Counted from the first letter of the stretch, positions 10,841 to 22,110 are shown. The stretch is 64,000 bases of DNA from Acanthaster planci (GCF_001949145.1 NW_019091657.1:196933-260932); one strand, 5' to 3'. Notes: generated from the sequence alone by a model not told the origin. Translations and numbers: made by a program.

Positions 10841-10930
10841 GGATCTGCTTGCCCTAAAGACGGTACTCAGTTACCGAAAGCTCGGCAATTACATATTTCA
10901 GATCACTGATTTTATATTATATTCTTGTAA
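10841..10930 (+). repeat. short dispersed repeat
   Basis: GATCTGCTTGCCCTAAAGAC, GGTACTCAGTTACCGAAAGC and CACTGATTTTATATTATATT recur at 45214-45302 with scattered differences. It lies between the Crypton-like and LINE remains. Confidence 0.6.
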
Positions 10931-11740
10931 ATATTCTGGTCTAGGTGCTACGCAGCCCTTTCATATTTCTCTGCGTAACACAGGAGTTGTGTTTACAGAA
11001 ACCACATTGTCCCGGTGTAAGAATGTATTTTTCAAGATGTCTACTGATGGGACAGTGAACTATGTGCTCCAAAAACTTGCAACATATGGAAGGTAACGAA
11101 ACTGGTCTGTAATTTGTTGGTGCTGATTTATTCCCCTTTTCGTAAAGTGCTGTTACATTTGCTTATAACCTGTCCTCTGGAAACTCGCCAGTGTCAAATG
11201 ACTGCCGCAAGACTCTGGTCAAGAACGCCGCAATTTCCTCTGATGTTTACTTAATATTGTCTGGGCCGCTTGCTTTATTAATTTTGATCTATTTCAGGAG
11301 TTCAAAGACCCCCTCAGAGTACCTCAGTAGGCACAAAAGGAATCATGGGGATATCTTCAATTGTGAAAACAGATTTAAACAGATCAGCCAGTGCCAGAGC
11401 ATTGTCTTCGTCAGTAAAGTGGTACACACCATCCCGTTTTACATTGGAACTTTGTGGTTCTTCTAATTTTTTACTCCTGGTGTATTTCCAAATCCCTCAT
11501 CGGATCGTCTTTCAAATATGCCATTTCTTTGATATATTTCTGTTGTTCTTTGTTCAACTCCTTTTTAACAAGCTTTGTAGGCGCTGTAAATTTCTCCCAT
11601 GTAGCTGGACTCACACATCTCAGGATCCTGTTTTTAATTCTAAACAAGTCTTTTTAGTCTTGCTGTTGAACCAAGGTACGTTTGACAAGATCCGGAGAGC
11701 CTAGAAGGAATGTCTTCTAGCTTTGTAAAGATCAGACGTT
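10915..11740 (-). pseudogene. CR1/Jockey-type LINE fragment (RT N-terminal part)
   Basis: On the minus strand, across frames, the segment before the RT palm is readable: VPWFNSKTK, the fill region, then TALYEKGNKSAPTNYRPVSL, ICCKFLEHIVH, ISRHLEKY and GQCGF. NYRPVSL with the following LEHI-H-ISRHL and QxGF is the classical start of non-LTR reverse transcriptases of the CR1/Jockey group. The palm with the catalytic aspartates is missing, so the element is truncated at its 3' side. Stops and frameshifts are frequent. Confidence 0.8.
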
Positions 11741-11755
11741 CCAGTTTGCTTCAGT

Positions 11756-12090
11756 ATCTTTGTACGAAATTGACCAACATGTGGTTTGCCAGTACAAAAT
11801 TTCCCTTTGACCCTCTTTATGGCCCTCCATAGACCTGACCTGGGTGACACTAGCCAGTTGACCCAAATACCTTTACAAGTTCTTAACAGATTCAATATTA
11901 TAATTCAGTTGTGGTAGGTTTTCTCTCATACATACACGTATAATGTTATACTACAATCACTTTGTCATTTGCCACGTCAGCTACTGCAGCTTCGAAGTTG
12001 AATAAGGGAATTTGCCAGTTTTTGTTCTTGGATAGGCTCAATGTCGTAAGTGTTCTTTATTCCCTTTCAATGATAATGAACGAATTGGAA
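11756..12090 (+). repeat. direct repeat left of the BEL element, probable 5' LTR part
   Basis: About 330 bases, from ACGAAATTGACCAACATGTGG to CAATGATAATGAACGAATTG, are repeated with only a few differences at 18588-18920, on the far side of the BEL coding region and in the same orientation. Flanking direct repeats of this kind are what LTRs look like. A clear TG start, CA end and primer binding site are not seen. The LINE fragment abuts on the left, so a repeat that merely happens to occur twice is not excluded. Confidence 0.55.
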
Positions 12091-13119
12091 ATTGCCGTAT
12101 GAGAATTTACACCTTGCCACAAGTAATCCGATTTAAATTATACATAGCTTAACTACTGCTTATTAAGTTTAGTTTAGATTAGATGTTAATATTTTGCGTA
12201 GATTGCACCATCATCGACATCGATATCGACATCATCGTCATTATCGTCAGATACACGCAGAATAAATGATGGTGATATGTGCGTAATATACTGTTGCGTT
12301 CCCTAAATATCAAGTCGATGGTAGCATGGACTTTATTAGTGTCTACTGGATGTGATATTTGGGGTCAACAATTTATTAAAAGGTGGACGTGAAACAAGGG
12401 GTTTGGGTGACAGTCAAACTGGATGGTTGGTTTATTGCTCTCACTTCTTTTCATCAAAGTTCAATGTGGGTTTGTAACCAAGTTAGACGGAGTGGGTTAC
12501 TGTACGTGTGTGTAGCATCGCACAACTAGGTTTAACTCATGGTGGGAGCTGTCCCTGCGGGCCATTACGGGTCTAGCAGGGGCTGGACGAGGCCAGCGCC
12601 GGTATGTACCGACCGCACTGCAGTTCAGACCGCAATGTGTTGAGCGCAATGATAAGATCGCCGCACTGTGTACCATTGGCTCAGCGTAGAGACGGGGAGG
12701 ACTGGGCTAGTTAGCAGGACAAGGGTGGCGAGGGACACGGGGGTGTCTCGCCCGGCAATCGGTTCGGACGTAGCGGTGACGGGCCGCTACGACTCTCACT
12801 AGCACCCTGGGCTAGTTTGTACCGCTCTCGCATCGGTCCAAGCTAAGCTACCAAGCCCAATCACAGCATGAATAACTTAATACAAAAGTAGCGTCTCTGC
12901 TACATGTCCATAATGCATAGCTGAGCTAAATAAGAGACCCTGAGAAATGCAAGGACCGAGAACGACTAAAACCAGGGGGCGCTAGAATTCCAAGATTTGC
13001 GGGTGCGCAACAATACTGATGCGTCTGATTCGGCAGTGGCAAATGTCTCTTTGAGTTTTTTCCGTCACATTCCCCAGGTTCAATGACAGTGCTTTGAGTA
13101 GTGTTGACTCTTACCGACA
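12091..13119 (+). other. leader region upstream of BEL gag, no gene
   Basis: At 12209-12255 there is a degenerate CATCGA/CATCAT simple repeat. From about 12530 to 12880 the DNA is clearly richer in G and C than its surroundings, and it contains GTGTCTCGCCCGGCAATCGG. I see no open frame of note. The position between the left direct repeat and gag suggests an untranslated leader of the element, but no primer binding site is evident. Confidence 0.4.
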
Positions 13120-14559
13120 ATGAGTGAGATCACAGAGTCCAAGCAATCCCGAGGGACCGTTAAGGGAAAGATTACCAAGCTCAGTAATGAGCTCAAAGTA
13201 TTGATGCAGTCAACTGATAATGCCGAGATAGTAAGGGAGAAGTGCTTAGAGCTAGATGGCGTTCTGCGACAATTCATTGGTGTTCATGGAAAATACGCCA
13301 GTCTTCTTGAGGATGAGGAAGACAAGCAAGAAGCTGAGATTTATCTCTCTTCTGTTGAAGGAACTACCTTTGACCTTATGCAGCAAATAAAGGAATGGTT
13401 AGAAACTGTCGAGAGTTCTCCAAATGATCAACAGATACAACCTAATGACTCAGTAAGCCAGTGTTCATCTAACCAGCAGTCGAGAGCAAGGGCTATTAAA
13501 GGTGGCAGCAAAAAGGCAGCTCTTGCGGCTCAGACAGAAGGTCTCAAGAAACGGCAAGCTCTGGAGGCCCATGAATTTCAGATTCAGCAGCAGAAGGAGG
13601 AGCTGGCCCTGCAGACAATGATAGCAGTCGCAGAGGCAGAAGAGAAGGCCTTTACTGTGTATGAGGACGAGGGAGCACCAGTCGAGGTGGGCCAGAAACT
13701 GTTACAAGATCAGCTGGAGGAGATTAATAGCGCAGTGTCATCACAGACGACAAACAAGAACGAAACTAGGGCGGCACCAGCAGATGACCCCATCTTGAAG
13801 TTGATTAAGCAAGGTCAAGAACAGCAACGAAGGCTGATGGATGTTATCCAAATGCCACGTGCTGAACTTATGACTTACGATGGGGACCCCTTGAAGTACT
13901 GGGTGTTTGTGAGATCATTTGATAATAGCGTTGATAGCACTGATGATAATGTAAAGTTAACACGCTTGTTGCAGTATTGTACATGTAAGGCTAAGCATGT
14001 AATCCAATGCTGTTCAGTTATGGACCCTAAAGAAAGGTATAGAAGAGCCCGCACCTTGTTGCAAGAGAGGTTTGGTAACAGTCATGTCATTGCCGAAACA
14101 TGGATAGATAAGATAAATCATGGCCGTACTGTAGGTCCTGGGGATAAACAGGCTCTTAGAGAGTTCGCAGATGAGTTGACCGTGTGCTACGAAACCTTGA
14201 AGGCTATGGGGTACGTACAAGAAATAACTACTCAGAAGGTTCTCGTCACAATTGCAGAAAGGCTGCCCCATTACCTGCGAAATAGATGGGTTAAACAAGT
14301 ATGGGATATAAGACATAATTGCTATGAGTCGCCTGATATAGGGGATCTTGTGCACTTTGTAAAAAACGTAGCCGAGGAGGCAAATGATCCAGTTTACGGA
14401 AAGCTCAGTAAACCTCAAGATGCACATGTCGTACAGAGAAGGGAAGGGGAGTTCCCAAAGAGCAAAACCTCCCTGCATGGAGGCACTGGTAAAGGAAGCT
14501 TTGCAGTTTCGACTGGTAACGATGTCGGACCTAATGTCACGTGTGTTGTGCCACGGTAA
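13120..14559 (+). pseudogene. BEL/Pao retrotransposon, gag part
   Basis: A 479-codon open frame starts at MSEITESKQSRGTVKGKITK. The N-terminal half is helical and charged, with a long coiled-coil-like stretch (residues about 140-200, QQQKEELALQ). The C-terminal half, from YDGDPLKYWVFVRSF to the end, is the DUF1759-type gag domain typical of BEL/Pao elements. The frame ends early: a one-base loss near 14544-14548 falls inside the first zinc-knuckle motif, and the CHGNHTLFGC continuation is in frame 2. The start codon is the first ATG of the frame and is followed by gag-like sequence at once. Confidence 0.88.
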
Positions 14560-15260
14560 TCATACACTGTTTGGTTGTGCACAGTTTAAAGCTAAGAGAC
14601 CTGATGAAAGGTTGCGATGTGCAAAGGAAGCAAAGCTTTTCTTCAATTGTCTCAACCCAGGGCAAAGGTCAAACAAGTGCAGATTAAATAGAACATGTAG
14701 AGTAGCAGGCTGTAGCAGGAGACACGCAAAGGTTCTCCACGTAGCACCTGTGGTTGCGGGTGATTCTGGATCCAATGGATCTGAAGATGTCAAGCCGACA
14801 GAATCGACGACACAACAGGTACAGAATGGATTTACAGGAGCAGAAGCTGATGGAAGTTGTAATCTCACTGGGGCCGGCACTGTAAGGGTAGCTCTTCCTA
14901 TCGTTCCCGTCATTGTGTATGCAGGCAATGGCGATATTTTTGTCAATACTTATGCACTGCTAGATAATGATTCGACGAGTACCTTTTGCTCAGAGGAGCT
15001 AGTCAAGCAGCTACGTGCTACTGGAAAGAGTCAAGAGCTATCACTGACAACCATTGAGAAGTCAAACAGCCGTAAACACACGACGGTTGTCAGCCTACGG
15101 GTTAAAGGATTACACGGCGAGGATGCAATTGACCTACCAGAAGTGTACATGTACACAAGGTCGGCACTTCCAACCCATTCTGGTCACTTGGCGCGAGCTG
15201 AAGATATCACCATCTAGCCGCACCTCAGAGATATTGAGCTGCCAAAGGTCGACAAGGGAT
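14545..15260 (+). pseudogene. BEL/Pao zinc knuckle and aspartic protease part
   Basis: In frame 2 the Cys/His-rich segment LCHGNHTLFGC...FFNCLNPGQRSNKC...CRVAGCSRRHAKVLH is followed by a retropepsin-like DUF1758 domain: VRVALPIVPVIVYAGNG, then NTYALLDNDSTSTFCSEELV. The protease motif normally ends in Gly (D-x-G); here it reads Asp-Asn-Asp, so the fold's active loop is probably spoiled. In-frame stops follow at 15215-15217 and 15258-15260. The frame is continuous with the downstream RT frame. Confidence 0.85.
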
Positions 15261-16240
15261 GAATAAAGCTGCTGATTGGACAAGGTGTCCCAGAGGCTCT
15301 CATGCCGCTAGAAGTCAGAAAGGGTGAGAAGGATGCCCCTTACGCAACAAGGACGCAGTTTGGATGGTCTCTTAATGGGCCACTCGGAACGACAAAGAAG
15401 TGCATTGCCACCTCCCACTTCATTACATCTGACGACACTTTAGACAAGCAGCTGAAGAAGTTCTGGAAATTAGACAGTGCAACGTCACTTCACGATGACA
15501 CGAAGGGAATGTCGGTAAAGGACAGAGAGGCCTTAGCGATGTGGGAGGAGGGAGTACGTGTTAATGACGGGCACTACGAGTTGCCAATTCCTTTCCGGAG
15601 TTATCCTCCCGATTTAGTTGACAACCGTTTAGTTGCAGAAAAACGTCTTTCTTATTTGGGTCATAGAGACGCAAGATTGCGGAACCAATATACCAAAGGT
15701 ATGAAGGAGCTCGTTGACAAGGGGTATGCAGAAGGCATACTAGATGAAGGGGTTCAGCCCTCAGATAAGGTTGTGTGGTACCTTCCACACCACCCTGTGT
15801 AGCATCCAAAGAAACCCGACAAGTTGCGCATTGTGTTCGACTGCGCATCCAAGCACTGTGGAAATTCTCTGAATGACCAGGTGCTGAGCGGACTAGACTT
15901 GACTAACAAGCTGTTGGGAGTACTTTGAGGTTCAGGCAGGAGAAGTTGGCAGATGGCAGATGTCCAAGCCATGTTTCATCAAGTAAAGGTCCCTCAACGG
16001 GACCGAGATGTTTGGCAGTGCTTATGGTGGCCTGATGGCGACAGTTCTCTACGGCCCAATGTGTATAAGATGACTGTGCATCTCCTTTGTGGTACTTGGA
16101 GTCCGAGCTGTTGTACCTTTGCGTTGCAGCGTACTGCTGAAGACAACAAGCAAGGATTCCAACCAGACACGGTCAAGGCATTTAGCAACCAAAGCAACCA
16201 TTTAGCAACCAAAGTTGGAATTGATGGGAGCGACGCTCTC
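15261..16240 (+). pseudogene. BEL/Pao reverse transcriptase part, catalytic region deleted
   Basis: Frame 2 continues with FGWSLNGPLGTTKK, FWKLDSATS and the RT fingers: VWYLPHHPV, stop, [30 protein letters not shown], stop, then MADVQAMFHQVKVPQRDRD with a palm aspartate. Stops lie at 15800-15802 and 15926-15928. After TAEDNKQGFQPDTVKA, where the YVDD box should follow, the sequence jumps at about 16180-16215 to a distal RNase H segment. TTTAGCAACCAAAG occurs twice at this junction. Confidence 0.85.
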
Positions 16241-16694
16241 TGTCAAATTGGACATCATGGTCCGAAAGGAGCTAGATCTGCCATTAGATGAGTCGATGTT
16301 TTGGACGGATAATTCCATAGTTCTGCCGTGTGTGAGGAATGAGGAAAGACGATTCCATACATTCGTCGCGAATAGGGTTGCAACTATCCATAGTGGTTCA
16401 GCCCCGAGTCAGTGGCATCATGTAGAGTCTAAGCTTAATCCTGCCGATGATGCGGCAAGAGGACAAACAGCCGAAGAGCTGCTTGGTAATAAGCGATGGT
16501 TGTATGACCCTGAATTCCTCTGTGCAGGTGAGGACGAGTGGTTGAGGACACCGAGATTGCGTGGTCTTTCGGATGGAGACCCTGAGGAAAAGCCAGATAA
16601 GGAGGTGGTGACCACATATGCTTCAAATGACACAAAACAAAGGTTGTTGCAAAGACATTATTCCTGGCATAGATTGAAAAGGGATGTAGCATAG
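16215..16694 (+). pseudogene. BEL/Pao RNase H C-terminal part
   Basis: Frame 3 starts within MELMGATLSVK and reads through DESMFWTDNSIVLPCVRNEE and HHVESKLNPADDAARGQ, the distal half of the BEL RNase H-like domain and its linker to the integrase. The upstream half is lost in the deletion at about 16180-16215. A stop follows at 16692-16694 and another at about 16710. Confidence 0.85.
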
Positions 16695-16751
16695 TTGCTT
16701 AAGGTTAAGGCATAACCGAAGGCCAAGTCAAAGAAGCATCCACCAGTTGAC

Positions 16752-17894
16752 ATGCAGACGTTTCTCACAGTGGACGAGATGGAGAGGGCAGAAGATGTTA
16801 TCATAAAGTATATTCGGTATCAGTCATTCAGTGAAGAGCTAAGGACCATTGGGCAGGGCAGGGAAGCCTCTGGAAGATTAAAGAGCCATATCAAGAAGTC
16901 AAGCCCCCTCTATAGGTTAAACCCGTTATTGTCAGAGGATGGTATCTTAAGATCTGGTGGTCGTCTCAAAAATGCACCGGTGGATAAACAAGCTAAAACT
17001 ACAGCCATCCTCCCTAAGGGACATCATGTAGTAAAACTGATAGTGAGACACATCCATCAACGGTCTCGACACTCTGGAAGAGAGCATGTACTTTCTCTCG
17101 TGCGTCAGAGGTATTGGCTGATTAAGGCCAGATCCACCGTCCGCCAGATTTTGCGTGACCGTTTTGTATGCAAGCGTCAGTCTGCAGTCTCTGTTGAACA
17201 GAAGATGGCAGACCCTCCACGTGACAGAGTCATTTCGGAGAAGTATGTTGGTGTGGATTGTTTTGGCCCATTTGTGGTTAAGCAAGGCAGAAGTCTCGTC
17301 AAAAGATATGGGTGCATTTTTACACGTCTGTGTATCAGAGCAGTCCACATTGAGACTCTCCACACGTTAGAGATAGATTCATTTGTTAATGCTCTAAAGA
17401 GATTCGTTTGTCGACGAGAACAGCCAGAAGAATTCAGGTCAAATAATGGTACCAACTTCTTTGGGGCAGAGAGAGAGCTTAGAGAAGCTTTTCGTTCCTG
17501 GAACCAACAAAGGATACATGGTTTTCTTCTACAGAAAAAGATCCGGTGGAAATTTAATCCTCCAGCAGCCTCTCACACGGGTGGAGTTTGGGAGAGGCAA
17601 ATTAGAACAACGTGTAGGATCATGAATGCTCTCATGAAAGAGCAAACCATGCACGATGAGAGTTTGATAACTCTCATGTGTCTTGTGAAGGCTATTATTA
17701 ATAGTCGTCCGATTACAAGTGTTTCAGATGACGTCAAGGACCCAGAGCCTCTGACGCCCAATCATTTGTTATTACTTCGTTCAGGTTCTGTGATGCCACA
17801 AGATGTATTTTGTCGAAGGGACTTGTATAGTCGAAAAAGGTGGAGACAGGTTCAGTATTTGGCAGACATCTTTTGGCGTAGATGGGTTAGGTAA
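16752..17894 (+). pseudogene. BEL/Pao integrase part
   Basis: The 380-codon frame holds the linker (SPLYRLNPLLSEDGILRSGG), a zinc-binding-like region (HIHQRSRHSGREHVLSLVRQ) and the integrase core. The first catalytic Asp is in GVDCFGPF. The second, normally in SDNGTNF, is replaced by Asn at codon 17442-17444 (RSNNGTNF). The Glu in GGVWERQIRT is kept. The core therefore lacks one of its three acidic residues. The frame breaks near 17885 and the C-terminal domain continues in frame 1. Confidence 0.9.
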
Positions 17895-18150
17895 TATCTG
17901 CCCACTTTGCAGCAGAGGCAGATGGTTCAGACCACAGAGAAATATTGCAGTGGGTGATGTGGTTCTTGTTGTTGATGATGAACTGCCAAGAGGCAGGTGG
18001 ATGATGGGTCGTGTAGTCGAGACTCATCCGGGACCAGATAATTTGGTGAGATCAGTCAAGGTAAAGGTCAGATCGACCGTATTGACTAGACCGATCAGAA
18101 AGCTCTGTTTGTTGGAGGAAGTAGAAAGGGCTGAGAAGCCTAAGGCTTAA
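17880..18150 (+). pseudogene. BEL/Pao integrase C-terminal (DUF5641-like) domain
   Basis: Frame 1 carries VGDVVLVVDDELPRGRWMMG, RVVETHPGPDNLVRSVKVK and TRPIRKLCLLEE, the small domain that ends BEL/Pao polyproteins (VGDVV...RG.W..GRV...PG.DG..R). It ends at a stop at 18148-18150. A frameshift separates it from the integrase core. Confidence 0.9.
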
Positions 18151-18482
18151 GATGTTCACAAAATTTGTTGTTTATTGATAATTCAGTATCCGAGAGGTTC
18201 GGATGGTTGGTTTTGTGATTACTGGTCTAAGTTGTGATAAGGCGAATTAACTACAGATGATATATTAAATAAGTAGTTTCAAGTGCGCTAGGGTAGATTA
18301 GATACGAGTATACATGAATAAGTTTAGTTTTCATTTTGCTAAGCTTATTAATTACATTTATTTAAAACCTTGTTATAATTTGTTCACATTAACCAACTGT
18401 TGAATAGCAGGGGTTTCCAATCGAACCATAACTTGATGTAGGTAAATATTTCGTCAAATGACTTCTCATTTAGGGGCCGGGA
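18151..18482 (+). other. AT-rich 3' untranslated region of the BEL element
   Basis: No coding sequence. The region ends in a purine-rich run, ATTTAGGGGCCGGGA, which could be a polypurine tract directly in front of TGTAAAG. Confidence 0.5.
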
Positions 18483-18998
18483 TGTAAAGTTAGATTGCCT
18501 AGTTGTTGTTTTATAATAATTCCATCTAAATAAGGTTTGTCAACTTAACTCAATTCAAATACATGTATTGTATATGCGGAACCCTTTGCACGAAATTGAC
18601 CAATGTGTGGTTTGCCAGTACAAAATTTCCTTTTGACCCTCTTTATGGCCCTCCATAGACCTGACCCGGGTGACACTAGCCAGTTGACCCAAATACCTTT
18701 ACAAGTTCTTAACAGATTCAATATTATAATTCAGTTGTGGTAGGTTTTCTCTCATACAAGCACGTATAACGTTATACTACAATCATGTTGTCATTCGCCA
18801 CGTCAGCTACTGCAGCTTCGATGTTGAATGAGGGAATTTGCCAATTTTTGTTCTTGGATAAGCTCAATGTCGTAAGTGTTCTTTACATGTATTCCCTTTC
18901 AGTGATAATGAATGAATTGCCAGTGTAAAATTACAAGCAGTTAAAATTTGAAATTGTAAATCTCAATTATATATCAACATAAAATCAATCGTGAGACA
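18483..18998 (+). repeat. probable 3' LTR of the BEL element
   Basis: It begins TGTAAAGTTAGATTGCC right after the purine-rich run, and from 18588 to 18920 it matches 11756-12090. The right limit is unclear because the Gypsy 3' LTR begins at 18999, possibly having inserted here. The first 105 bases have no clear counterpart at the left end of the element. Confidence 0.5.
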
Positions 18999-19180
18999 TG
19001 TTAGATTGCCCTTTCCTGCAAGTGTGTTTCGTGAAAACGCAGGCAGAGACAGGCCTTTTATCTGAGAGCACTTTAATGTGGCTAAGCTTTTCATGACAAC
19101 AGGAGAATTGCACAGGTCAGGGGTCAAGCATACCAGGCATCTCTAGGTGGCGCTATGCTGCAACTGGTACAGTACACTCA
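18999..19180 (-). repeat. probable 3' LTR of the Gypsy element
   Basis: On the minus strand a purine tract CTTAAGGGGGGATAT is followed by TGAGTGTACTGTACC and 182 bases ending GGCAATCTAACA (TG...CA ends). It contains a CATTAAAG and a TCTGAGATAAAAGG-like stretch. The matching 5' LTR at the other end was not found, so the assignment rests on the TG/CA ends and the polypurine tract. Confidence 0.55.
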
Positions 19181-19493
19181 ATATCCCCCCTTAAGATGAA
19201 GGAAAAACGACAATCAAACCCAACACTTTATTTTTTAAAACATTAGCAGCAACGAGGTAATCAAAGCTGATAATTGTAGAAATCTCAGCACTGAAAAACT
19301 GTGTTTCATTTGGTTCAGTGGATGATGATTAGAATGTCTGATATAGTTCTGAATGGTGAAAAAAAGTTGATAAAGTGTAACGGAACTAATGGCATCCTAC
19401 TTTAACAAACCTGAATAAAACAATGCAGTGTCCGCATTATTGTAATTATGCCTCTACACAGTGCGTGTGCTATGCGAAAGGGCTTGTTGTTAA
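19181..19493 (-). other. Gypsy 3' untranslated region
   Basis: This AT-rich non-coding stretch lies between the integrase stop and the polypurine tract. Confidence 0.5.
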
Positions 19494-20600
19494 TTATGTG
19501 TTACAAAGTTCACAAATCAAGTCATAAAATGGGTTTTGTGAGTCTACCGTACTTCTACCGAGCTTGACTGCAGTGATTGAGGACAGGAATGCGACTTGAT
19601 CTCTTGGTGGGTGGGGCAACAGGAAGGGCTGGTGAGCTGGCAGGAAGGAATATTGCCTCGGGGGTTGGAGCTGTTGAAGGTGTTTTGGGTACCGCTGACT
19701 TAGGGGGTATCTTGGCATCTGGGCAACAAGGAGATGGAAAGTACAGGGGCACGTAAGGAACGCGGGCGTGTTTTGCGGGACGGAGATGACGGCGCGTTCG
19801 TCTGTACTGTCCTCCATCCGGGGTAGTCACAAGGTAGGCCCTCTTTCCCAACCTCTTTGTTACGGTAGCCAGCTTCCAGTCTAACAGCAACACCGATGGA
19901 GAGCGGTGGGAGTTCTTTAAATTTCTGTGCTCGTTTGTATGCGTTGCAGTGGCATGTCACTTATGGGTTTTCTGGCTGGCTGCGACATGACTATTTTGGG
20001 GAACGAACTCCAGTTTGATGGGGGGGCAGGGCAGGTGAGAATTGGTTCGACGACCAAATATTCGTTGGGCAGGACTGGTTGACATGCCTTCAGTGGGAGC
20101 ATATTACGCAGGTTCAGCATGCCAAGGTATAGTTCTTCATGCCTAGCTCTGCATTTTGGGAAGAGCCGCTTGATGATCTTTACAGTAGCTTCAGTTTCAC
20201 CGTTCGCTTGGTGATTTCCTGGACTGGACATGATGTGTTGGAAACCCCAGTCTTTGACTAATTCCTTGAAGGTGTCAGATGTGTATTGCGATCCACTGTC
20301 ACTGATCACAGTGTCGGAGATGCTATTACGGGCAAATTGCTGTTTCAGCTTCGTTACGAAGGTCTGGGCGGACAAGTCAGGCAGGAAGTCGACTCCAATG
20401 AAGTTACTATGGTAGTCGCTGGTGACAGGGTACGGTCGTTCTTGCATTTGGAAGATGTGAGTACCGATCTTCTGCCACGGTCTGGCTGGTATCTTGTGCA
20501 GAAAAACAGGCTTGGGGCTTTGTTCGGACATGTGCACGTCGCACGTCTCGCACGATTCAACATACTGCTGAATGTCTTGAGACATCGCAGGCCAGAAGAT
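19494..20600 (-). pseudogene. Gypsy (Ty3-type) integrase part
   Basis: Minus-strand frames give the zinc-binding end CETCDVHMSEQSPKP and the core with Asp in TSDYHSNFIGVDF, Asp in ISDSGSQYTSDTF and Glu in NGETEATVKIIKR, so all three acidic residues are kept. The C-terminal part follows with AYLVTTPDGGQYRRTRRHLR, a GPY/chromo-like segment, and a Pro-rich tail. Frames shift between core and tail near 19917-19960. This is the pol end of a chromovirus-like or related Ty3/Gypsy element common in invertebrates. Confidence 0.9.
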
Positions 20601-20819
20601 GAGGTCTTATGCTAAACGCAGACAGGTGTTGGTACCTAGATGATCGACAAGTACCTTATTCTTCATGTCAATGCACAGGGAGAGAGGAATGACACCTCGA
20701 TCACCATGGAGGACAATGCCGTCTTGGACAGTCAGCTCATCGCGATAGCTGAAGGGCGGAAGAACTGTTGGGCAGTTCTGTTTTGTGTCAGGCCAACCGG
20801 TCTTAATTGTGTCAATAAG

Positions 20820-21300
20820 TCAACTCAACGTTTCGTCGGCCTGAGTGGCCGCGTGTAGCTGGAATAGCCGGTCAACAGAGCAGGGAGTATGTTCGAGGTT
20901 ATTCACGATGAGTTTGTCTTCTGCGACCATGCCAGTGAGTGGTGCATGTGACAGTGCATCAAACAGGTGTTGTTCCTTGCCAGGACGGTAAACAAGCTCA
21001 AAATTGTCTATCTGTGTGCAAAGCAGTAGGGACTGTAGGCGCTTGGGGGGCTTGGACAGAGGCTTCTTACTGATTCCAACGAGCAGTTTGTGATCAGTGA
21101 CCACAGTCAGGGTCCTCCCATAAGTATACTGGTGGAATTTCTCAAGAACAAAAATAACAGTGAGCATGTCCTTTTCGATATGAGCATAGTTCCGCTCGCT
21201 GGAAGTAAGGAAGCGACTGGCAAAGGCAACGGGCGGTGCCCTCTTGTAGAAGAGCAGAACCAATGCCATACAGTCACTGGCATCGGTCTCTAGAGAGTCT
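20820..21300 (-). pseudogene. Gypsy RNase H part
   Basis: The minus-strand frame reads PVAFASRFLTSSERNYAHIE, KDMLTVIFVLEKFHQYTYGR and TVVTDHKLLVGI, then ALSHAP. This is the usual Gypsy RNase H order (A-aSR-L---E-nYa-iEkE-lA-vf---kfh-Y-yG, TDHkpL). The first catalytic Asp region sits near a frame break at about 21270-21290. Between 20600 and 20820 an open linker to the integrase is less clear. Confidence 0.88.
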
Positions 21301-21915
21301 GTTCTTTGACAGGGTCGTAGTTATGGATGGTTGGCGTAGAAGTGATGGCTTGTTTGACCTCTGCGAATGCATTTTCCCAAGAGAAAGACCACTGCCATGG
21401 TATGTCACGCTTCAGAAGGTTGAAGAGAGGATGGGCCATGTCAGTCAGATACCATGCGAGGTAGTTGACCATAATCAGGAAACGGCGAAGTTAAGTTGTT
21501 CCAGATTTGTCAGATCGGAGGAGAGAACTCGGTGATGGCACGAATCTTTTCAGGGTCAGTTCCCAAATCATCCGTGGAGATGATATGGCCCATGAACAAG
21601 ATTGTCTCCACATTGAGGTGAAGTCTGTCGCGGTTCAGCTTGATGCCTTTGTCAGCGCACCTTTGCAGGAATTTGTCGGGATTGTCGTCATGCTCTTTCA
21701 CGGTGCGTTTGTGGATGAGCACGTAATTGGCTATGCATACGATGCCAGGGAGGCCGTGCAGCGTTTCCAGAAGTATGCGTTAGAAGATCTTGGAGAAGAC
21801 AGATGTACAAAAGGGTAGGCGGAGCCAGCGGTAGCAGCCAAAGGGGGTCTGGAAACTTGTGATAAACTGGACTCCTCATCAAGTTGAAGGACTGAAGCCC
21901 AGTGAGGTTTCACGT
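21290..21915 (-). pseudogene. Gypsy reverse transcriptase part, YxDD lost
   Basis: The palm and thumb are readable on the minus strand: FLQRCADKGIKLNRDRLHLN, ILFMGHIIS, PEKIRAITEF, YLTDMAHPLFNLLK and WSFSWENAFAEVKQAI. Where the YxDD box should be (about 21722-21735) the frame reads GIVCIANYVLIHK, so both aspartates are gone. The fingers are absent: upstream sequence passes within about 100 bases from protease to a broken RT segment around 21740-21850. The element is therefore internally deleted. Confidence 0.85.
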
Positions 21916-22110
21916 TTTCAGGCTGGTGGGAGGTGACATAATTTTCGTCACGAAAGGAGCGGGAAGAAGGTTGACCGAGGAGCCAGTGTCGAATTGAAAT
22001 GTCACCTTCTCTTTATCAACAAGCATGACACACTTGATGTCGTGGCTGGTTGGGTTCTTTGCAACGTTAACCAAAACTTCATTTTCAGAGTCAGTGTGTC
22101 GTCATTTCCA
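21915..22110 (-). pseudogene. Gypsy aspartic protease part
   Basis: The minus strand encodes VTFQFDTGSSVNLLPAPFV, containing the retropepsin D-T-G-S motif, at about 21965-22010. A stop follows within 40 codons, just before the remaining RT part. Only the N-terminal half of the domain is readable. Confidence 0.75.

Noticed and set aside
14014-14478. 154-codon minus-strand frame
   Set aside because: It is the reverse strand of the BEL gag region, where gag codon usage keeps the opposite strand open.
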